Notes under the pieces: generated by a model
What the model was told of the DNA's origin: nothing
Seen by the model: the letters and a program-made list of their open reading frames with translations, nothing else
Database searches by the model: none
Program-made: the position numbers and the translations under genes
Origin: Ga0077523 sp038324085
GTDB lineage: Bacteria; Pseudomonadota; Gammaproteobacteria; Burkholderiales; Ga0077523
DNA length: 64,000 nt
Direction of reading: 5' to 3'
Assembly: GCA_038324085.1 (NCBI GenBank)
Contig: JBBQHP010000001.1
Coordinates: 124,001-188,000 of the forward strand
In this document: piece after piece, positions 26,903 through 36,279 of the stretch
Layout of the letters: the number at the start of each line of letters is the position of its first letter
Numbering within the stretch: the first letter of the stretch is position 1

Positions 26903-27433
26903 CTAGAAAAGGCCCTTGGTCAAGGTGTCCAGCTTGTCCTCGGTCGTGGCGCCCAGCGACGTATGGACCACGGCGCCCCGTCGGTCGATCACCACGGTGA
27001 ACGGCAGCGCCCCCAACTCGTTGCCGAGGGCACGGGACATCTCGACCGCATCGAGTTCACCTACCAGGATGGGGTAATTGATGCCGATTTCCCTGGCATA
27101 GGCTGCAACCTTGTCCTTTTCGTCGATTGCGATACCCACGAACTGCAGGCCCTTGTCACCGAGGCGCTGCTGCATCCGGATGAATTCGGGGATCTCCTTG
27201 CGGCACGGACCGCACCAGGTCGCCCAGAAATTGACCACCAGCACCTTGCCTTTCCAGGCGCCCAGAGACTGCTTGCCCCCCGCGAGCGATTCCAGCGGCG
27301 TGTCGAGCAGGGCGGGGGGCGGCGCGGCCGGCGGCGTTGCCGGCGCGCGGTTGAGCGGGTGCAGCGCCAACCCCCCCACCAGCGCTACCAGTGCGACGGC
27401 GATGAATATGAATACCTGCCGCGTCCGTGTCAT
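26903..27433 (-). CDS. TlpA-like membrane-anchored periplasmic thioredoxin
   Basis: The 176-residue protein has an uncleaved or signal-type N-terminal helix (~7-25), a Pro/Ala-rich spacer, and a thioredoxin domain with VVNFWATWCGPCRKEIPEF (CxxC near residues 74-77) and a cis-Pro in LGALPFTVVID. It would reduce disulfides in the periplasm, for example in cytochrome c assembly. Its gene starts 20 bp after an orphan DsbD alpha-domain gene, so the two probably work in one thiol pathway. Confidence 0.9.
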   Translation of the reverse strand: MTRTRQVFIFIAVALVALVGGLALHPLNRAPATPPAAPPPALLDTPLESLAGGKQSLGAWKGKVLVVNFWATWCGPCRKEIPEFIRMQQRLGDKGLQFVGIAIDEKDKVAAYAREIGINYPILVGELDAVEMSRALGNELGALPFTVVIDRRGAVVHTSLGATTEDKLDTLTKGLF

Positions 27434-27453
27434 CCCTGATTCTTCCTTCGGGT

Positions 27454-27963
27454 TCAGCGTTGCGTGGCGGTGTCGCCACCGAGCGAATCGACCAGGGAAC
27501 GCCCGTCACCCGGCGCTCCGTCTGGAACGCGCTCGCCCATTCCAGGACCGATCACGACCTTCTGCTGCTGGGGCGTGTAGCAGACGCCGGCGTCGGCGCA
27601 ACCCTGCGACCTCGCGAGCAGGGTGAAGCTGTGCGATCCGGGTGGGAGTTTGACGGGAATGTGGATGACCACATCGGCACGATAGATTTCCACCCGGCCA
27701 AAGAACTCGTCCTCCTGCAGTCTGCCCTTGGGCTTGCGCGGGGTGCCGAGGGTCACGCCGCCGGGCTCGACCGAGAATTGAAGCTTGTTGCGATACAGGT
27801 AGTAGCCCGGCGCGATGGCAAAACGGACAAGAAGCTCGTCACCCGTCTCCATCTTCGCACTGAGCCGGAAAGCGGCCTGGGGTGCAAGCAAGTCGGGGGC
27901 ATCGGCGGCCTTGGCGGCGAACGCAGTCAGCAGCAGCGCGATGAAGATCAGGAATCTCTGCAT
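27454..27963 (-). CDS. Stand-alone DsbD N-terminal (alpha) domain protein
   Basis: This 169-residue secreted protein has a signal peptide (cut after about residue 19, AKA/ADA) and only the DsbD alpha domain. The active-site pair is intact in QGCADAGVCYTPQ. Full-length DsbD also has an eight-helix membrane domain and a C-terminal thioredoxin domain; both are missing, and there is no room for them before the TlpA-like gene. cutA lies 41 bp upstream. The alpha domain would need electrons from a CcdA-type protein encoded elsewhere. The frame is clean, so this is not a recent frameshift. Confidence 0.88.
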   Translation of the reverse strand: MQRFLIFIALLLTAFAAKAADAPDLLAPQAAFRLSAKMETGDELLVRFAIAPGYYLYRNKLQFSVEPGGVTLGTPRKPKGRLQEDEFFGRVEIYRADVVIHIPVKLPPGSHSFTLLARSQGCADAGVCYTPQQQKVVIGPGMGERVPDGAPGDGRSLVDSLGGDTATQR

Positions 27964-28004
27964 GAATCAGTGCCGCGACGGGTTGGAATAGAAAGGGGAA
28001 TGGC

Positions 28005-28337
28005 TCAGGGCACGATCGTTTCGGTACGGACCCAGCCGAGATACGGTTCGAGTCCGCAAATCACCGGGACTGCAACGACCTCCGGCAGCGCATAGGGATG
28101 ATTCGCTTGCAGCTCGCGTTCCAGCGCCGGGTAGCGTCCGCGGGTGGTCTTGATCATGACCGGGACCTCGTCCGCCGTCTCGAGCGTACCCTGCCACCGA
28201 TAAGTCGAGCGGCATCCGGAGAGCACGCTGACGCACGCGGCTGTCCTCGATTGGACCAGCGTCCGCGCCAATAGCTCCGCGCTGCCGGCGTCTGGCAGCG
28301 TCGTGAACACGACGATGACTTCGTCCGCGCCGGTCAC
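28005..28337 (-). CDS. cutA: CutA1 divalent-ion tolerance family protein
   Basis: This 110-residue trimeric PII-like protein has family signatures FTTLPDAGSAELLARTLVQS, ACVSVL, YRWQG and YALPEVVAVPV. Linked to copper tolerance in E. coli, though its general role is unclear. The GTG start overlaps the TGA stop of the epimerase-like gene (GTGA), so translation is probably coupled. Confidence 0.94.
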   Translation of the reverse strand: MTGADEVIVVFTTLPDAGSAELLARTLVQSRTAACVSVLSGCRSTYRWQGTLETADEVPVMIKTTRGRYPALERELQANHPYALPEVVAVPVICGLEPYLGWVRTETIVP

Positions 28338-29224
28338 GATGCGAGCCCACGAGCCGGCGGCACGGTCGCCGCCAGCGCTTCCGCGACCGTCGGGTACTTG
28401 AGCCGCACGCGCAATTCGCTCTTCAGCCGGCGATTCACAAGGCGCCGCGATTCACGCATGAACGAGAGCAGGCTCTCCGATATGGCCGACTGCGCATCAC
28501 TGAAACTCACGCGCGGCGGGCGTGGCAAGCCGAAGCGTTCGGCCACCAGATCGAAGTAGTCGCCCATCCTCATGCCCGAATCATCGTTTGCATTGTAGGT
28601 TCGCCCGGCGCGCCCCCGAGACAGGGCCGCGATGACGATACGCGCGAGATCGTCCGCGTGGATGTGATTGGTATACGGATCGTCAGCGCGCGCCAGTGCG
28701 GGCGTTCCGGCAGCGAGGCGCGCCAGCGGCAGCCGGTCTGAGGCGTAGATTCCCGGCACACGCAGAACCACGACGGACACGCCGTTGGCCTTGCCCCAAG
28801 CGCGCAACTGACGTTCGGCGTCGGCGCGGCGCCGGGCGCGGGCCGTGCCCGGGCGCAGCCCCCGGGTCTCCGTGACCCATTCGCCATGGCAATCGCCGTA
28901 GACCCCGCTCGTGCTGATGTACACCAGTCGCTGTGGTAACCTGCCGCCCTTCGCGAGCGCGCGGATCAGGTTTGCAGTCCGCGTGTCGCGGTCTCCGGTG
29001 ACCGGTGGCGGGGCGAGATGCACGACTTCGTGGGCCAGCCCCGACAGGCGTTCGAGGCTTTCCGGCACATCCAGATCCCCCGCCACGGTGACGATCCCAT
29101 GCGAACGGACCAGGTCGCGGCGCTGTTCGGTATGCGTCAGCGCATACAGGCGATAGCGTCCGGCCAGGGCCGGCGCCATGCGCAACCCCACGTCACCGCA
29201 ACCCACGATCAATAGTCGTCTCAT
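28334..29224 (-). CDS. NAD(P)-dependent SDR, YeeZ-like epimerase family
   Basis: This 296-residue extended SDR has a Rossmann start RLLIVGCGDVGLRMAPAL, a Ser/Tyr region LVYISTSGVYGDCHGEWVTE, and a downstream NHIHADDLARI typical of YeeZ-type proteins annotated as NAD(P)-binding epimerases or dehydratases. A classical YxxxK is not obvious, so catalysis is uncertain. Substrate unknown. It is coupled to cutA by a 4-nt overlap and is divergent from the ferredoxin reductase gene with only a 26-bp gap. Confidence 0.8.
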   Translation of the reverse strand: MRRLLIVGCGDVGLRMAPALAGRYRLYALTHTEQRRDLVRSHGIVTVAGDLDVPESLERLSGLAHEVVHLAPPPVTGDRDTRTANLIRALAKGGRLPQRLVYISTSGVYGDCHGEWVTETRGLRPGTARARRRADAERQLRAWGKANGVSVVVLRVPGIYASDRLPLARLAAGTPALARADDPYTNHIHADDLARIVIAALSRGRAGRTYNANDDSGMRMGDYFDLVAERFGLPRPPRVSFSDAQSAISESLLSFMRESRRLVNRRLKSELRVRLKYPTVAEALAATVPPARGLAS

Positions 29225-29250
29225 GGCTTCATTCTAGAGTACTGTCCGAG

Positions 29251-30285
29251 ATGCCACTTCACGTCACCATCCAGAAGACCGGTCACGGCTTCGACGTCGC
29301 GGAGGGGGAAACGGTTCTCGCCGGAGCGCAAACGGCGGGCATTACACTCCCCTATGGCTGCCGCAACGGCGCCTGCGGGGCCTGCAAGGGCAAGATCGTC
29401 GACGGTCGCGTCGACTTCGGTGCGCACCAGCCCTACACGCTGACCGATTTCGAGAAGCAGGCGGGCTTCGCGCTGTTCTGCTGCGCGAAGCCCCTGACCG
29501 ATCTCGTGATCGACGCGCGCGAGATCAGCGGCGTCGGCGACATCCAGGTGCGCAAGCTGCCTTGCCGGGTGATCAGCATCGACAAACCGGCCGGGGACGT
29601 CGCCGTGCTGAAGCTGAAGCTGCCGGCGAACGAAAAGCTGCAGTTCCTCGCCGGCCAATACCTCGAGATGCTGCTGAAGGACGGCAAGCGCCGCGCCTAC
29701 TCGATGGCGAACGCGCCACACGAGACCGACCACGTCGAGCTGCACGTGCGCCGGATGCCGGGGGGCGCATTCACCGAGCCTGTGTTCACGACGCTGAAGG
29801 AGAAGGACATCCTTCGCTTCGAGGGACCGCTCGGCACCTTCTTCCTGCGCGAGGACTCCGACAAGCCGATCATCTTCGTCGCGAGCGGTACCGGGTTCGC
29901 GCCGATCAAGGCGATCATCGAGCACGCTTTCCACGCCGGGCTCGAGCGCCAGATGGTCCTGTACTGGGGTGGACGGCGACCGTCGGACATCTATCTGGCC
30001 GGGCTGTGCCGGCAATGGCAGGCCGAACACGCGAATTTCAGCTTCATTCCGGTGGTCTCCGATGCGCTGCCCGAGGACCAGTGGTCGGGCCGCGACGGGT
30101 TCGTGCACCGCGCGGTGATCCAGGACTTCCACGATCTGTCGGGCTGGCAGGTGTACGCCTGTGGCTCGCCGATCGTGGTGGATGCGGCGCACGCGGACTT
30201 CACGTCGCTATGCGCGCTGCCGGACGAGGAGTTCTTCTCCGACAGCTTTACGGCATCGGTCGATGCCGGCGCGCCGACTGCCTGA
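29251..30285 (+). CDS. 2Fe-2S ferredoxin-type reductase (CDP-6-deoxy-delta-3,4-glucoseen reductase-like)
   Basis: The 344-residue protein has a plant-type ferredoxin domain (~1-90), with 2Fe-2S ligands in CRNGACGACKG and FCCAKP. An FAD-binding domain with the R-x-Y-S motif RAYSMAN and an NAD-binding domain (FVASGTGFAPIKAI, YACGSPIVV) follow. It would pass electrons from NAD(P)H through flavin and the iron-sulfur centre to a partner enzyme. In betaproteobacteria it is routinely named after AscD, but the real partner is usually unknown; phenol hydroxylase-type reductases look alike. Confidence 0.88.
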   Translation: MPLHVTIQKTGHGFDVAEGETVLAGAQTAGITLPYGCRNGACGACKGKIVDGRVDFGAHQPYTLTDFEKQAGFALFCCAKPLTDLVIDAREISGVGDIQVRKLPCRVISIDKPAGDVAVLKLKLPANEKLQFLAGQYLEMLLKDGKRRAYSMANAPHETDHVELHVRRMPGGAFTEPVFTTLKEKDILRFEGPLGTFFLREDSDKPIIFVASGTGFAPIKAIIEHAFHAGLERQMVLYWGGRRPSDIYLAGLCRQWQAEHANFSFIPVVSDALPEDQWSGRDGFVHRAVIQDFHDLSGWQVYACGSPIVVDAAHADFTSLCALPDEEFFSDSFTASVDAGAPTA

Positions 30286-30331
30286 ACGTCGGCCCAAGGC
30301 GATCGAGTCTGGCCGGGGTCAGCGGGAACAC

Positions 30332-30357
30332 CGGGCAAAGCGGCTTGGCCTTGCCCG
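30332..30357. terminator. Hairpin between convergent genes
   Basis: A 7-bp inverted repeat (CGGGCAA/TTGCCCG) with a 12-nt loop lies in the 108-bp gap between the reductase and ppc, which converge here. No T-tract on either side. A two-way terminator is plausible but weak. Confidence 0.35.
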
Positions 30358-30393
30358 TGTGCTGCGCGCCAGGAACGCAGCCTGTGCGCCCCG

Positions 30394-33168
30394 TCAACCG
30401 CTGTTGCGCAAGCCCGCGGCGACGCCGTTGATCGTGAGCAGGATGCCCCGCTTCACGCGGTCGTCGGTCTCGCCGGCACGCCAGCGTCGCAACAGTTCCA
30501 CCTGCAGGTGGTTGAGCGGGTCCAGGTAGGGCGAACGGTTGCGGAATCCTCGCGACAGTGCGGAATTCGCCTCGAGCAGCTCGCGTTGGCCCGTGATCGC
30601 GAACAACGCACTGACCGTCCGCTCCCATTCGGCCTGAATGCGCGTGAAGATCGCGGCGCGCAGGGCCTCGTCCGGGACCAGTTCCGCGTAGCGGGAAGCC
30701 ACACTCATGTCGCTCTTGGCCAGCACCATGTCAAGATTGGACAAAAGCGCCCTGAAGAACGGCCATTCGCGCGCCATCTGTCCGAGCTGGGCCATGCCTG
30801 CCTCTCCGCTTTCGGCCTTGAATGCCTCGACGGCGGTGCCGAAGCCGTACCAGCCGGGCAGCATGATCCGGGCTAGCGACCACGAAAACACCCACGGGAT
30901 GGCGCGCAGGTCCTCGATGCGGTCGGTCTTCTTGCGCGAGGCAGGGCGACTGCCGATGTTCATTTCGGCGATCTCGGTGATCGGGGTGGCCGCACGGAAG
31001 AATTGCACGAAGCCCGGCGTCTCGTAGACCAGATTGCGATACGCCGCGTATCCGGTGGCGCTCATGCCCTCCAGCACGCTGTGCCACTCAGGTCGCCCGC
31101 CGCTCGCGCCCTGGTGGCCCAGCAGCGTCGCCTCGAAGGTTGCGGTCACGAGGGTTTCAAGGTTGCGGCGCCCGATCTCGGGTTCGGAGAACTTCGACGC
31201 GATCACTTCGCCCTGCTCGGTGATGCGGATCTGCCCGGCCACCGAACCCGGCGGCTGCGCGAGGATCGCCTGGTAGCTCGGCCCGCCACCGCGACCGACT
31301 GTCCCGCCACGGCCATGAAACAGTCGCAATCCCACGCCATGCCGGGCGAACACCTCCACCAGCGCCAGCTCGGCCTTGTAGAGCTCCCAGTTGGAAGTAA
31401 GGAAACCCCCGTCCTTGTTGCTGTCGGAGTAGCCCAGCATCACCTCCTGGACGTCGCCCCGGCTACCCAGCAGCTTGCGGTAGTACGGCACCGAGAACAG
31501 GTCGTCCATGATCGGACCGCAACCGCGAAGATCCGCGATCGTCTCGAACAGCGGGATCACGTTGAGGTGCAGCTTGCCTTCGGCTGCCGGTTCGAGCATG
31601 CCGGCTTCCTTCGCGAGCAGGCACACCTCCAGCATGTCGCTCACACTGTTGGCGTTGGAGATGATGTAGTTGGGCAACGCGGCGCGGCCGTAGCGCTGCT
31701 GCATCTCCGCTGCGGTGTCCAGCACCGCCAGTTCGCGCTCCGTGTCCTCGCTGTAGCGCAGATACGGCGAACGCAGCAGCCGGGGGATCTCCAGCTCGGA
31801 AACCAGCCAGCGGCGGCGTTCCTCCTCGTCGATGCTGGCATAGCCGCCGCGCCGCGCACCCTGGTGATAGAGCTCTGCCACCACCTGTTCATGGACGCCG
31901 CTGTGCTGCCGCATGTCCAGCGGCGTAAGGTGGAATCCGAAGATCGAAGCGGCGTGGATCAGGTTGCGCAACCGCCCCCCGGCCACGCGCGCGGAACCGT
32001 TGCTGCACAGGGATTCAGCCAGCACCCGAAGATCGGCGATGAATGTCTCGACCTCGGGGTAGGGTGCGGCCTCGCCGACCGCGCGACGATCCGGCGAGTG
32101 ATGATCGAGCGCGATGGAAGTAGCCGCGAGCTTGCTGTAGATGCCGATCAGCGCGCGCCGGTAGGGTTCGTCACGGCGATGGCCGGAGACGTCCGTCGCC
32201 TCGTCGGCCATCGCCGCGAGTTCGGGGCTCACCTTGACGACTCGCAACGACTGCGACAGTTCACTGCCGAGCAGGTGTACCTGCTCGAGATACCAGTCCA
32301 TGGCGAGGGAGCTCTGCCGGACCAGGGCATGGCGCATCACGTCGGCGGTAACGAAGGGGTTGCCGTCTCGATCGCCGCCGATCCAGCTGCCGAGGCGCAG
32401 AAACGGCGCTGCCGAGAGCACGGTGCCGGGCCAGCGCGCGGCGACCTGTTCCTCGATCTGCGCGTAGAGACGAGGCAACTGCGACAGGAATGTATACCGG
32501 TAGTACGACAGGCCGTTCTCGATCTCGTCCGCCACCGTCAGCTTCAGTTCTCGCAGCACGCGCGTCTGCCACAGCGTCAGCACGAGCCGCTGGAGCGCGT
32601 CCTCGTTGGCTGCGCGCTCCTCGGCGGTGAGTTTCAGCCGATCGCGCTCGGTCAGACGCCGGGCGATTTCGAGCTGGCAGTCGAGGATGCTCTTCCGCTG
32701 CACTTCGGTGGGATGCGCGGTCAGGACCGGCGAGATCAGGGCCCGGTCGAAGAACGCGGCCACCTCGGCCCCGGTGACGCCCGCTTCGTGCGCGCGGTCC
32801 AGCGCCCGGGCGAAGGAGCCTTCCTGCGGCGGCAATCCGTCGAACTGGTGGGCCCGATTGCGCCGGTTCTGATGCTGGTCCTCGGCGATGTTGGCGAGCA
32901 GCGAGAAGAAGCTGAACGCCCGCACGACGGCAATCACCCGCCCGGGATCGAGCAGGTCGAGTGTCGCCTCGAGCTCCTGTCGCGCCTGATCGTCGCGATC
33001 CCGACGGAACCGGATCGCGGTCTGGCGGATGCGCTCGATCAGCTCGAAATCCTCGTCGCTCTCCTGTTCCCTCAGGGTCGCGCCGAGCATCCGGCCGAGC
33101 AGCCGTATGTCTTCCCGCAAGGGGAGGTCCTGATCCTGGATGGCTTCAGCCGGTGTGTTCGCGTTCAT
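30394..33168 (-). CDS. ppc: Phosphoenolpyruvate carboxylase
   Basis: The 924-residue enzyme forms oxaloacetate from PEP and bicarbonate, refilling the TCA cycle. Signatures are intact: TAHPTEVQRKS with the catalytic His, GSWIGGDRDGNP, MLGYSDSNKDGG, FHGRGGTVGRGGGP, and the C-terminal GVAAGLRNSG (the usual ending is RNTG). Length matches the family. The ATG at 33168 follows AAAGGACAGG. It lies 31 bp after hemY on the same strand and may be read with the hem genes. Confidence 0.97.
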   Translation of the reverse strand: MNANTPAEAIQDQDLPLREDIRLLGRMLGATLREQESDEDFELIERIRQTAIRFRRDRDDQARQELEATLDLLDPGRVIAVVRAFSFFSLLANIAEDQHQNRRNRAHQFDGLPPQEGSFARALDRAHEAGVTGAEVAAFFDRALISPVLTAHPTEVQRKSILDCQLEIARRLTERDRLKLTAEERAANEDALQRLVLTLWQTRVLRELKLTVADEIENGLSYYRYTFLSQLPRLYAQIEEQVAARWPGTVLSAAPFLRLGSWIGGDRDGNPFVTADVMRHALVRQSSLAMDWYLEQVHLLGSELSQSLRVVKVSPELAAMADEATDVSGHRRDEPYRRALIGIYSKLAATSIALDHHSPDRRAVGEAAPYPEVETFIADLRVLAESLCSNGSARVAGGRLRNLIHAASIFGFHLTPLDMRQHSGVHEQVVAELYHQGARRGGYASIDEEERRRWLVSELEIPRLLRSPYLRYSEDTERELAVLDTAAEMQQRYGRAALPNYIISNANSVSDMLEVCLLAKEAGMLEPAAEGKLHLNVIPLFETIADLRGCGPIMDDLFSVPYYRKLLGSRGDVQEVMLGYSDSNKDGGFLTSNWELYKAELALVEVFARHGVGLRLFHGRGGTVGRGGGPSYQAILAQPPGSVAGQIRITEQGEVIASKFSEPEIGRRNLETLVTATFEATLLGHQGASGGRPEWHSVLEGMSATGYAAYRNLVYETPGFVQFFRAATPITEIAEMNIGSRPASRKKTDRIEDLRAIPWVFSWSLARIMLPGWYGFGTAVEAFKAESGEAGMAQLGQMAREWPFFRALLSNLDMVLAKSDMSVASRYAELVPDEALRAAIFTRIQAEWERTVSALFAITGQRELLEANSALSRGFRNRSPYLDPLNHLQVELLRRWRAGETDDRVKRGILLTINGVAAGLRNSG

Positions 33169-33199
33169 GCACCTGTCCTTTTCTCGACAGGCCCAAGCC

Positions 33200-34408
33200 T
33201 TACAGAAGCGTCCTGCGTCGTCCACCCGAAATCGTCCGCAATTGCACGAGCGCGAGCTCGAGCGCGGATCGACGATGCGCGGCAGCGTCTTCGAGCTGGC
33301 CGGCGCGCTCCGCCAGTTGTGCCAGTTCGAGGTGCGCCATGTGCGAGGGCTCCACCGCCAGGCTCGCTTCGAAATAGTTGCGGGCCTTGCCCCACAGGCC
33401 CGCCTGCGCGCACAGCCGGCCCAGCGCGAGCAGCAGCACGGCATCGCGCGGATGCGCCGGCAGCCACCGTTCCGCCCGCTGGATCTGATCGCGAATGTCG
33501 CCGCCCGGGCACTCCGGATAGAGAGCCACCAGCTGGGCGTCCCATTGGTCCTCCAGCGCTGTTTCGATGGCTCGATGGGTATCCACGCCGCTGCCCAGGC
33601 TGGCGAAGCCCTCGGCAGCCGTGCGGGCCACCACCGGATCGCGTTTGAGGTCGCTCGGCAGCCGTTCCCAGGCTTCACGCAGCTGCCGCACGTCGAGCGC
33701 CACGCGCTTCAGGTTCTCGGCCGTCGCGGTCCGTCGCAGTTGCGCGATCACGACCGGATCGAACACGCGCTTGTTTTCCAGTTGCGGCAGCAGGGTCAGG
33801 ACCCGATCCCAGTTCCTGGCGAGCTGCTGGGCCTTCAGTTCGAGCCGGATGGCGGCCGTGTGCCCGGCACTCAGCTGCTTCAGCACTGCCAGGCCATCGT
33901 GGTGCCGTCGTTCGTCGAGCAGCAGCTCCGCCTGGGTGATGAGGCGGAGGTAGTTTTCGTCGGCATTGTCTGCTTCGGCCTGGGCGAGATACCGATCGCG
34001 TTTCTCGAACGCGCGCATCTCGTGGGCGGCGCGCGCGGCGATGACCGCCGACAGGATCGGCGCTTCCCCCGCGCCGAGCGCCATCGCAGCGGAGCGCTCC
34101 GCCCGTCCAAAGCGGCCTTCGAAATAGGCCTGAAGCGCTTCCATGAAGGCAGCCCGGCCCTTGTCGAACCGGCGCCGCCCCTGGAAGCGGCGGGCCTCGG
34201 CGGGCAGTCGCAGCGCCAGGAACAGCGCACGCAGTGCGAAGTAGGCTGCGACGAAGCCGACGGCGATCAGGATCGCGGCAAGATTGAGCGAAAGCTCGAT
34301 GCGTCGGTCGGGCAGCGCGAGCAGCACGTAGCCCGTGTTGTAGCGTGCGGCGAGTACCAGCCCCACCGCGGCAGCGAACAATCCCAGCACCCAGAACAGC
34401 GTGCGCAT
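33200..34408 (-). CDS. hemY: HemY-like TPR membrane protein
   Basis: The 402-residue protein has two N-terminal transmembrane helices (~4-22 and ~42-64), the family stretch RRIELSLNLAAILI, then a cytoplasmic TPR-like region to the end (for example LLALGRLCAQAGLWGKARNYFEAS). Proteobacterial HemY of this type is linked to haem biosynthesis by gene order; it is not the protoporphyrinogen oxidase of the same name in Bacillus. It follows hemX by 10 bp. Confidence 0.92.
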   Translation of the reverse strand: MRTLFWVLGLFAAAVGLVLAARYNTGYVLLALPDRRIELSLNLAAILIAVGFVAAYFALRALFLALRLPAEARRFQGRRRFDKGRAAFMEALQAYFEGRFGRAERSAAMALGAGEAPILSAVIAARAAHEMRAFEKRDRYLAQAEADNADENYLRLITQAELLLDERRHHDGLAVLKQLSAGHTAAIRLELKAQQLARNWDRVLTLLPQLENKRVFDPVVIAQLRRTATAENLKRVALDVRQLREAWERLPSDLKRDPVVARTAAEGFASLGSGVDTHRAIETALEDQWDAQLVALYPECPGGDIRDQIQRAERWLPAHPRDAVLLLALGRLCAQAGLWGKARNYFEASLAVEPSHMAHLELAQLAERAGQLEDAAAHRRSALELALVQLRTISGGRRRTLL

Positions 34409-34418
34409 TCCCGGGCGC

Positions 34419-35468
34419 CTATTTGCGGAGGAAGCGCGGCGAACGCACCGCCTCGAGGCTCTCGGCGAGATCCGGCAGCTTCAATGCCAGATCGCTTTCG
34501 CCCAGTTGCCGCAACGTGGCCAGCGCATTCGACACCGCCTTGGCCCGCACGTCGAAGTACTGCCCCAGCCACCGGGCAGAAGTATTCAAGTCCGCGCGAA
34601 ACGCCGTCTCGTCGCGCGAGAGCAGGGCCAGCCGCGCGGAGAGCAGCTTCATCTTGAGGTTCTCGCGCAGGAACCAGGTCTGATCCAGCGGCAGGAGCGG
34701 CACGGCTGGCGTGTCGACCACGCGAATGCGTAGCAGGTCTCTGAGATCGCGCCAGAATTCACTAGTGAGCCGTGACCAGAAGCCGGCGTCGATCGGGGGC
34801 ACCGGACTCGGGGTCGGGGTCGGCGCGAAGTCGGGCCTGCCCTCCGCCGCGAGCGGCAGCGTGTCGGCGAGAGCGATCAGGTTGTCGAGCTTCAATGTCA
34901 GACCCGGGACATCCACTGCGGGGAGCGCCTTCAATCGATCGATGTCGGCGTTGATGACCTTGCGCAACGGAATCAGTTGCGGCCGGTCGGCTCGCGCGAG
35001 GCGCTTGTCGGCGGCTTCGAGGGCGATCAGCGCGGCGTGCGCGTTGCCGGCAAGCTGCAGCTGCTGGGCGGCCGTCGTGAGGATGCCTTCCACCTCCGCC
35101 AGCACCCATTCGTCCCGATTGCGGGCGAGCTCCTGATACAAGGCCTCCAGGGCAATGCGCTGGCTCTGCGTTTCCATCAGCCGTGCTTCGAGCAGGCCCA
35201 TGCGGCTTTCCACGTCGCGCAGTGTGTTGCGCACCTGATCGGCGACGAGCCGGGCATCGCGTCCGGTCGCATCGATCTCGCTCACCCGCTTGGCGAGGCT
35301 GCCCTGCAACTGGGAGGTTTCGACGCGCGACTCGTTCCATTGCCAGACGGCGAGCCCCAGCGCGACGAGGGCAACGATCATCGGCAAAGTGAGCTGGCGC
35401 AGCAAACGCTCCGCGAGCGATGTGCCGACCGGACTCGGTGGATGAGGCGGCGGTGCGGGCTCGCTCAT
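34419..35468 (-). CDS. hemX: HemX-like membrane protein (uroporphyrinogen III C-methyltransferase-related family)
   Basis: The 349-residue protein has a Pro-rich N-terminus, one transmembrane helix (~27-46), a coiled coil (~50-110) and the HemX domain with ARNRDEWVLAEVEGILTTAAQQL and a C-terminal TAFRADLNTSARWLGQYFD. No SAM-binding motif is present, so the methyltransferase name used for the family is doubtful. Its ATG overlaps the hemD stop (ATGA), so the genes are coupled. Confidence 0.92.
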   Translation of the reverse strand: MSEPAPPPHPPSPVGTSLAERLLRQLTLPMIVALVALGLAVWQWNESRVETSQLQGSLAKRVSEIDATGRDARLVADQVRNTLRDVESRMGLLEARLMETQSQRIALEALYQELARNRDEWVLAEVEGILTTAAQQLQLAGNAHAALIALEAADKRLARADRPQLIPLRKVINADIDRLKALPAVDVPGLTLKLDNLIALADTLPLAAEGRPDFAPTPTPSPVPPIDAGFWSRLTSEFWRDLRDLLRIRVVDTPAVPLLPLDQTWFLRENLKMKLLSARLALLSRDETAFRADLNTSARWLGQYFDVRAKAVSNALATLRQLGESDLALKLPDLAESLEAVRSPRFLRK

Positions 35469-36268
35469 GGTGAATGGAGGGGGTCCGCTTGGACCCGCAC
35501 GGCGAGCACGCCTGGCAGCGCGTCAACGAGTGCAGCGTCCCCACTGCGGGTCACGGTGACGAGGTCAACACCGTGCCTGCGCAACGTTGCAGCAATACGT
35601 TGGTGCGGCACGACGTGGGGCAATCGGGCGAGCGCGACGACATCTGCGGCGAGCATCGCGTAGAGATTGTCCACACCCTCGCTGCTGGTCGCGATGATGG
35701 CGGACAGTGCGCCGCATGCCAGCCGCGCGCGAATCGGGGCAGGGTCCAGCGCCGGGCGGCCGCGCGCATAGCAGGGCACCTTTTCCACACGCGCACCGCG
35801 CGCCCGCAGTGTATCCGCGAGCAGTTCGCGCCCGCCGCTGCCGCTGAAGATGGCGATGCGGCGACCCGTCACGTCTTGCAGGGCGGACGTCGCCAGCAGG
35901 GCCTCGCTGTCGGCGCCTTCGGCGGGGGTCACGATTCGGGCGCAGCCGGCTTCCGTCAATGCCGCCGCAGTGCCTTCGCCGATGGCCATCACGCCGGTGC
36001 CGACCGCGAGACCACCGGCCGCCACGATCGCCGGCCAGGCGTGCGCCACGGCGTTCGCGCTCGCGAACACCACCAGGTCCATGGCCCGCAATTGCCCGAG
36101 GGCGCGTCGCAGGGGCTCCGGATCGGGCGCGGCGCGGATCTCGATGGTGGGAAACAGTACCGGTTCCGCGCCCCGCTCTCGCAGCAACCGCGCAAGGCCA
36201 GCGGCCTGTCGCTCGGGTCGCGTCACCAGGATCGCGTGGCCGCCCAGGATACGATCGGGACTGGTCAT
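35465..36268 (-). CDS. hemD: Uroporphyrinogen-III synthase
   Basis: This 267-residue enzyme cyclises hydroxymethylbilane to uroporphyrinogen III with ring D inversion. Sequence conservation in this family is low. The visible features are VTRPERQAAGLARLLRERG at the start, a VVFASANAVAHA strand, IAIFSGSGGRELLADTLRARG and IIATSSEGVDNLYAML. Position between hemC and hemX supports the call. It begins 11 bp after hemC and overlaps hemX by 4 nt. Confidence 0.93.
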   Translation of the reverse strand: MTSPDRILGGHAILVTRPERQAAGLARLLRERGAEPVLFPTIEIRAAPDPEPLRRALGQLRAMDLVVFASANAVAHAWPAIVAAGGLAVGTGVMAIGEGTAAALTEAGCARIVTPAEGADSEALLATSALQDVTGRRIAIFSGSGGRELLADTLRARGARVEKVPCYARGRPALDPAPIRARLACGALSAIIATSSEGVDNLYAMLAADVVALARLPHVVPHQRIAATLRRHGVDLVTVTRSGDAALVDALPGVLAVRVQADPLHSP

Positions 36269-36279
36269 CCGCGGCCGCC

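Noticed and set aside
31003..33648. 881-residue plus-strand ORF opposite ppc
   Set aside because: Pure antisense shadow; ppc on the other strand has every catalytic motif.
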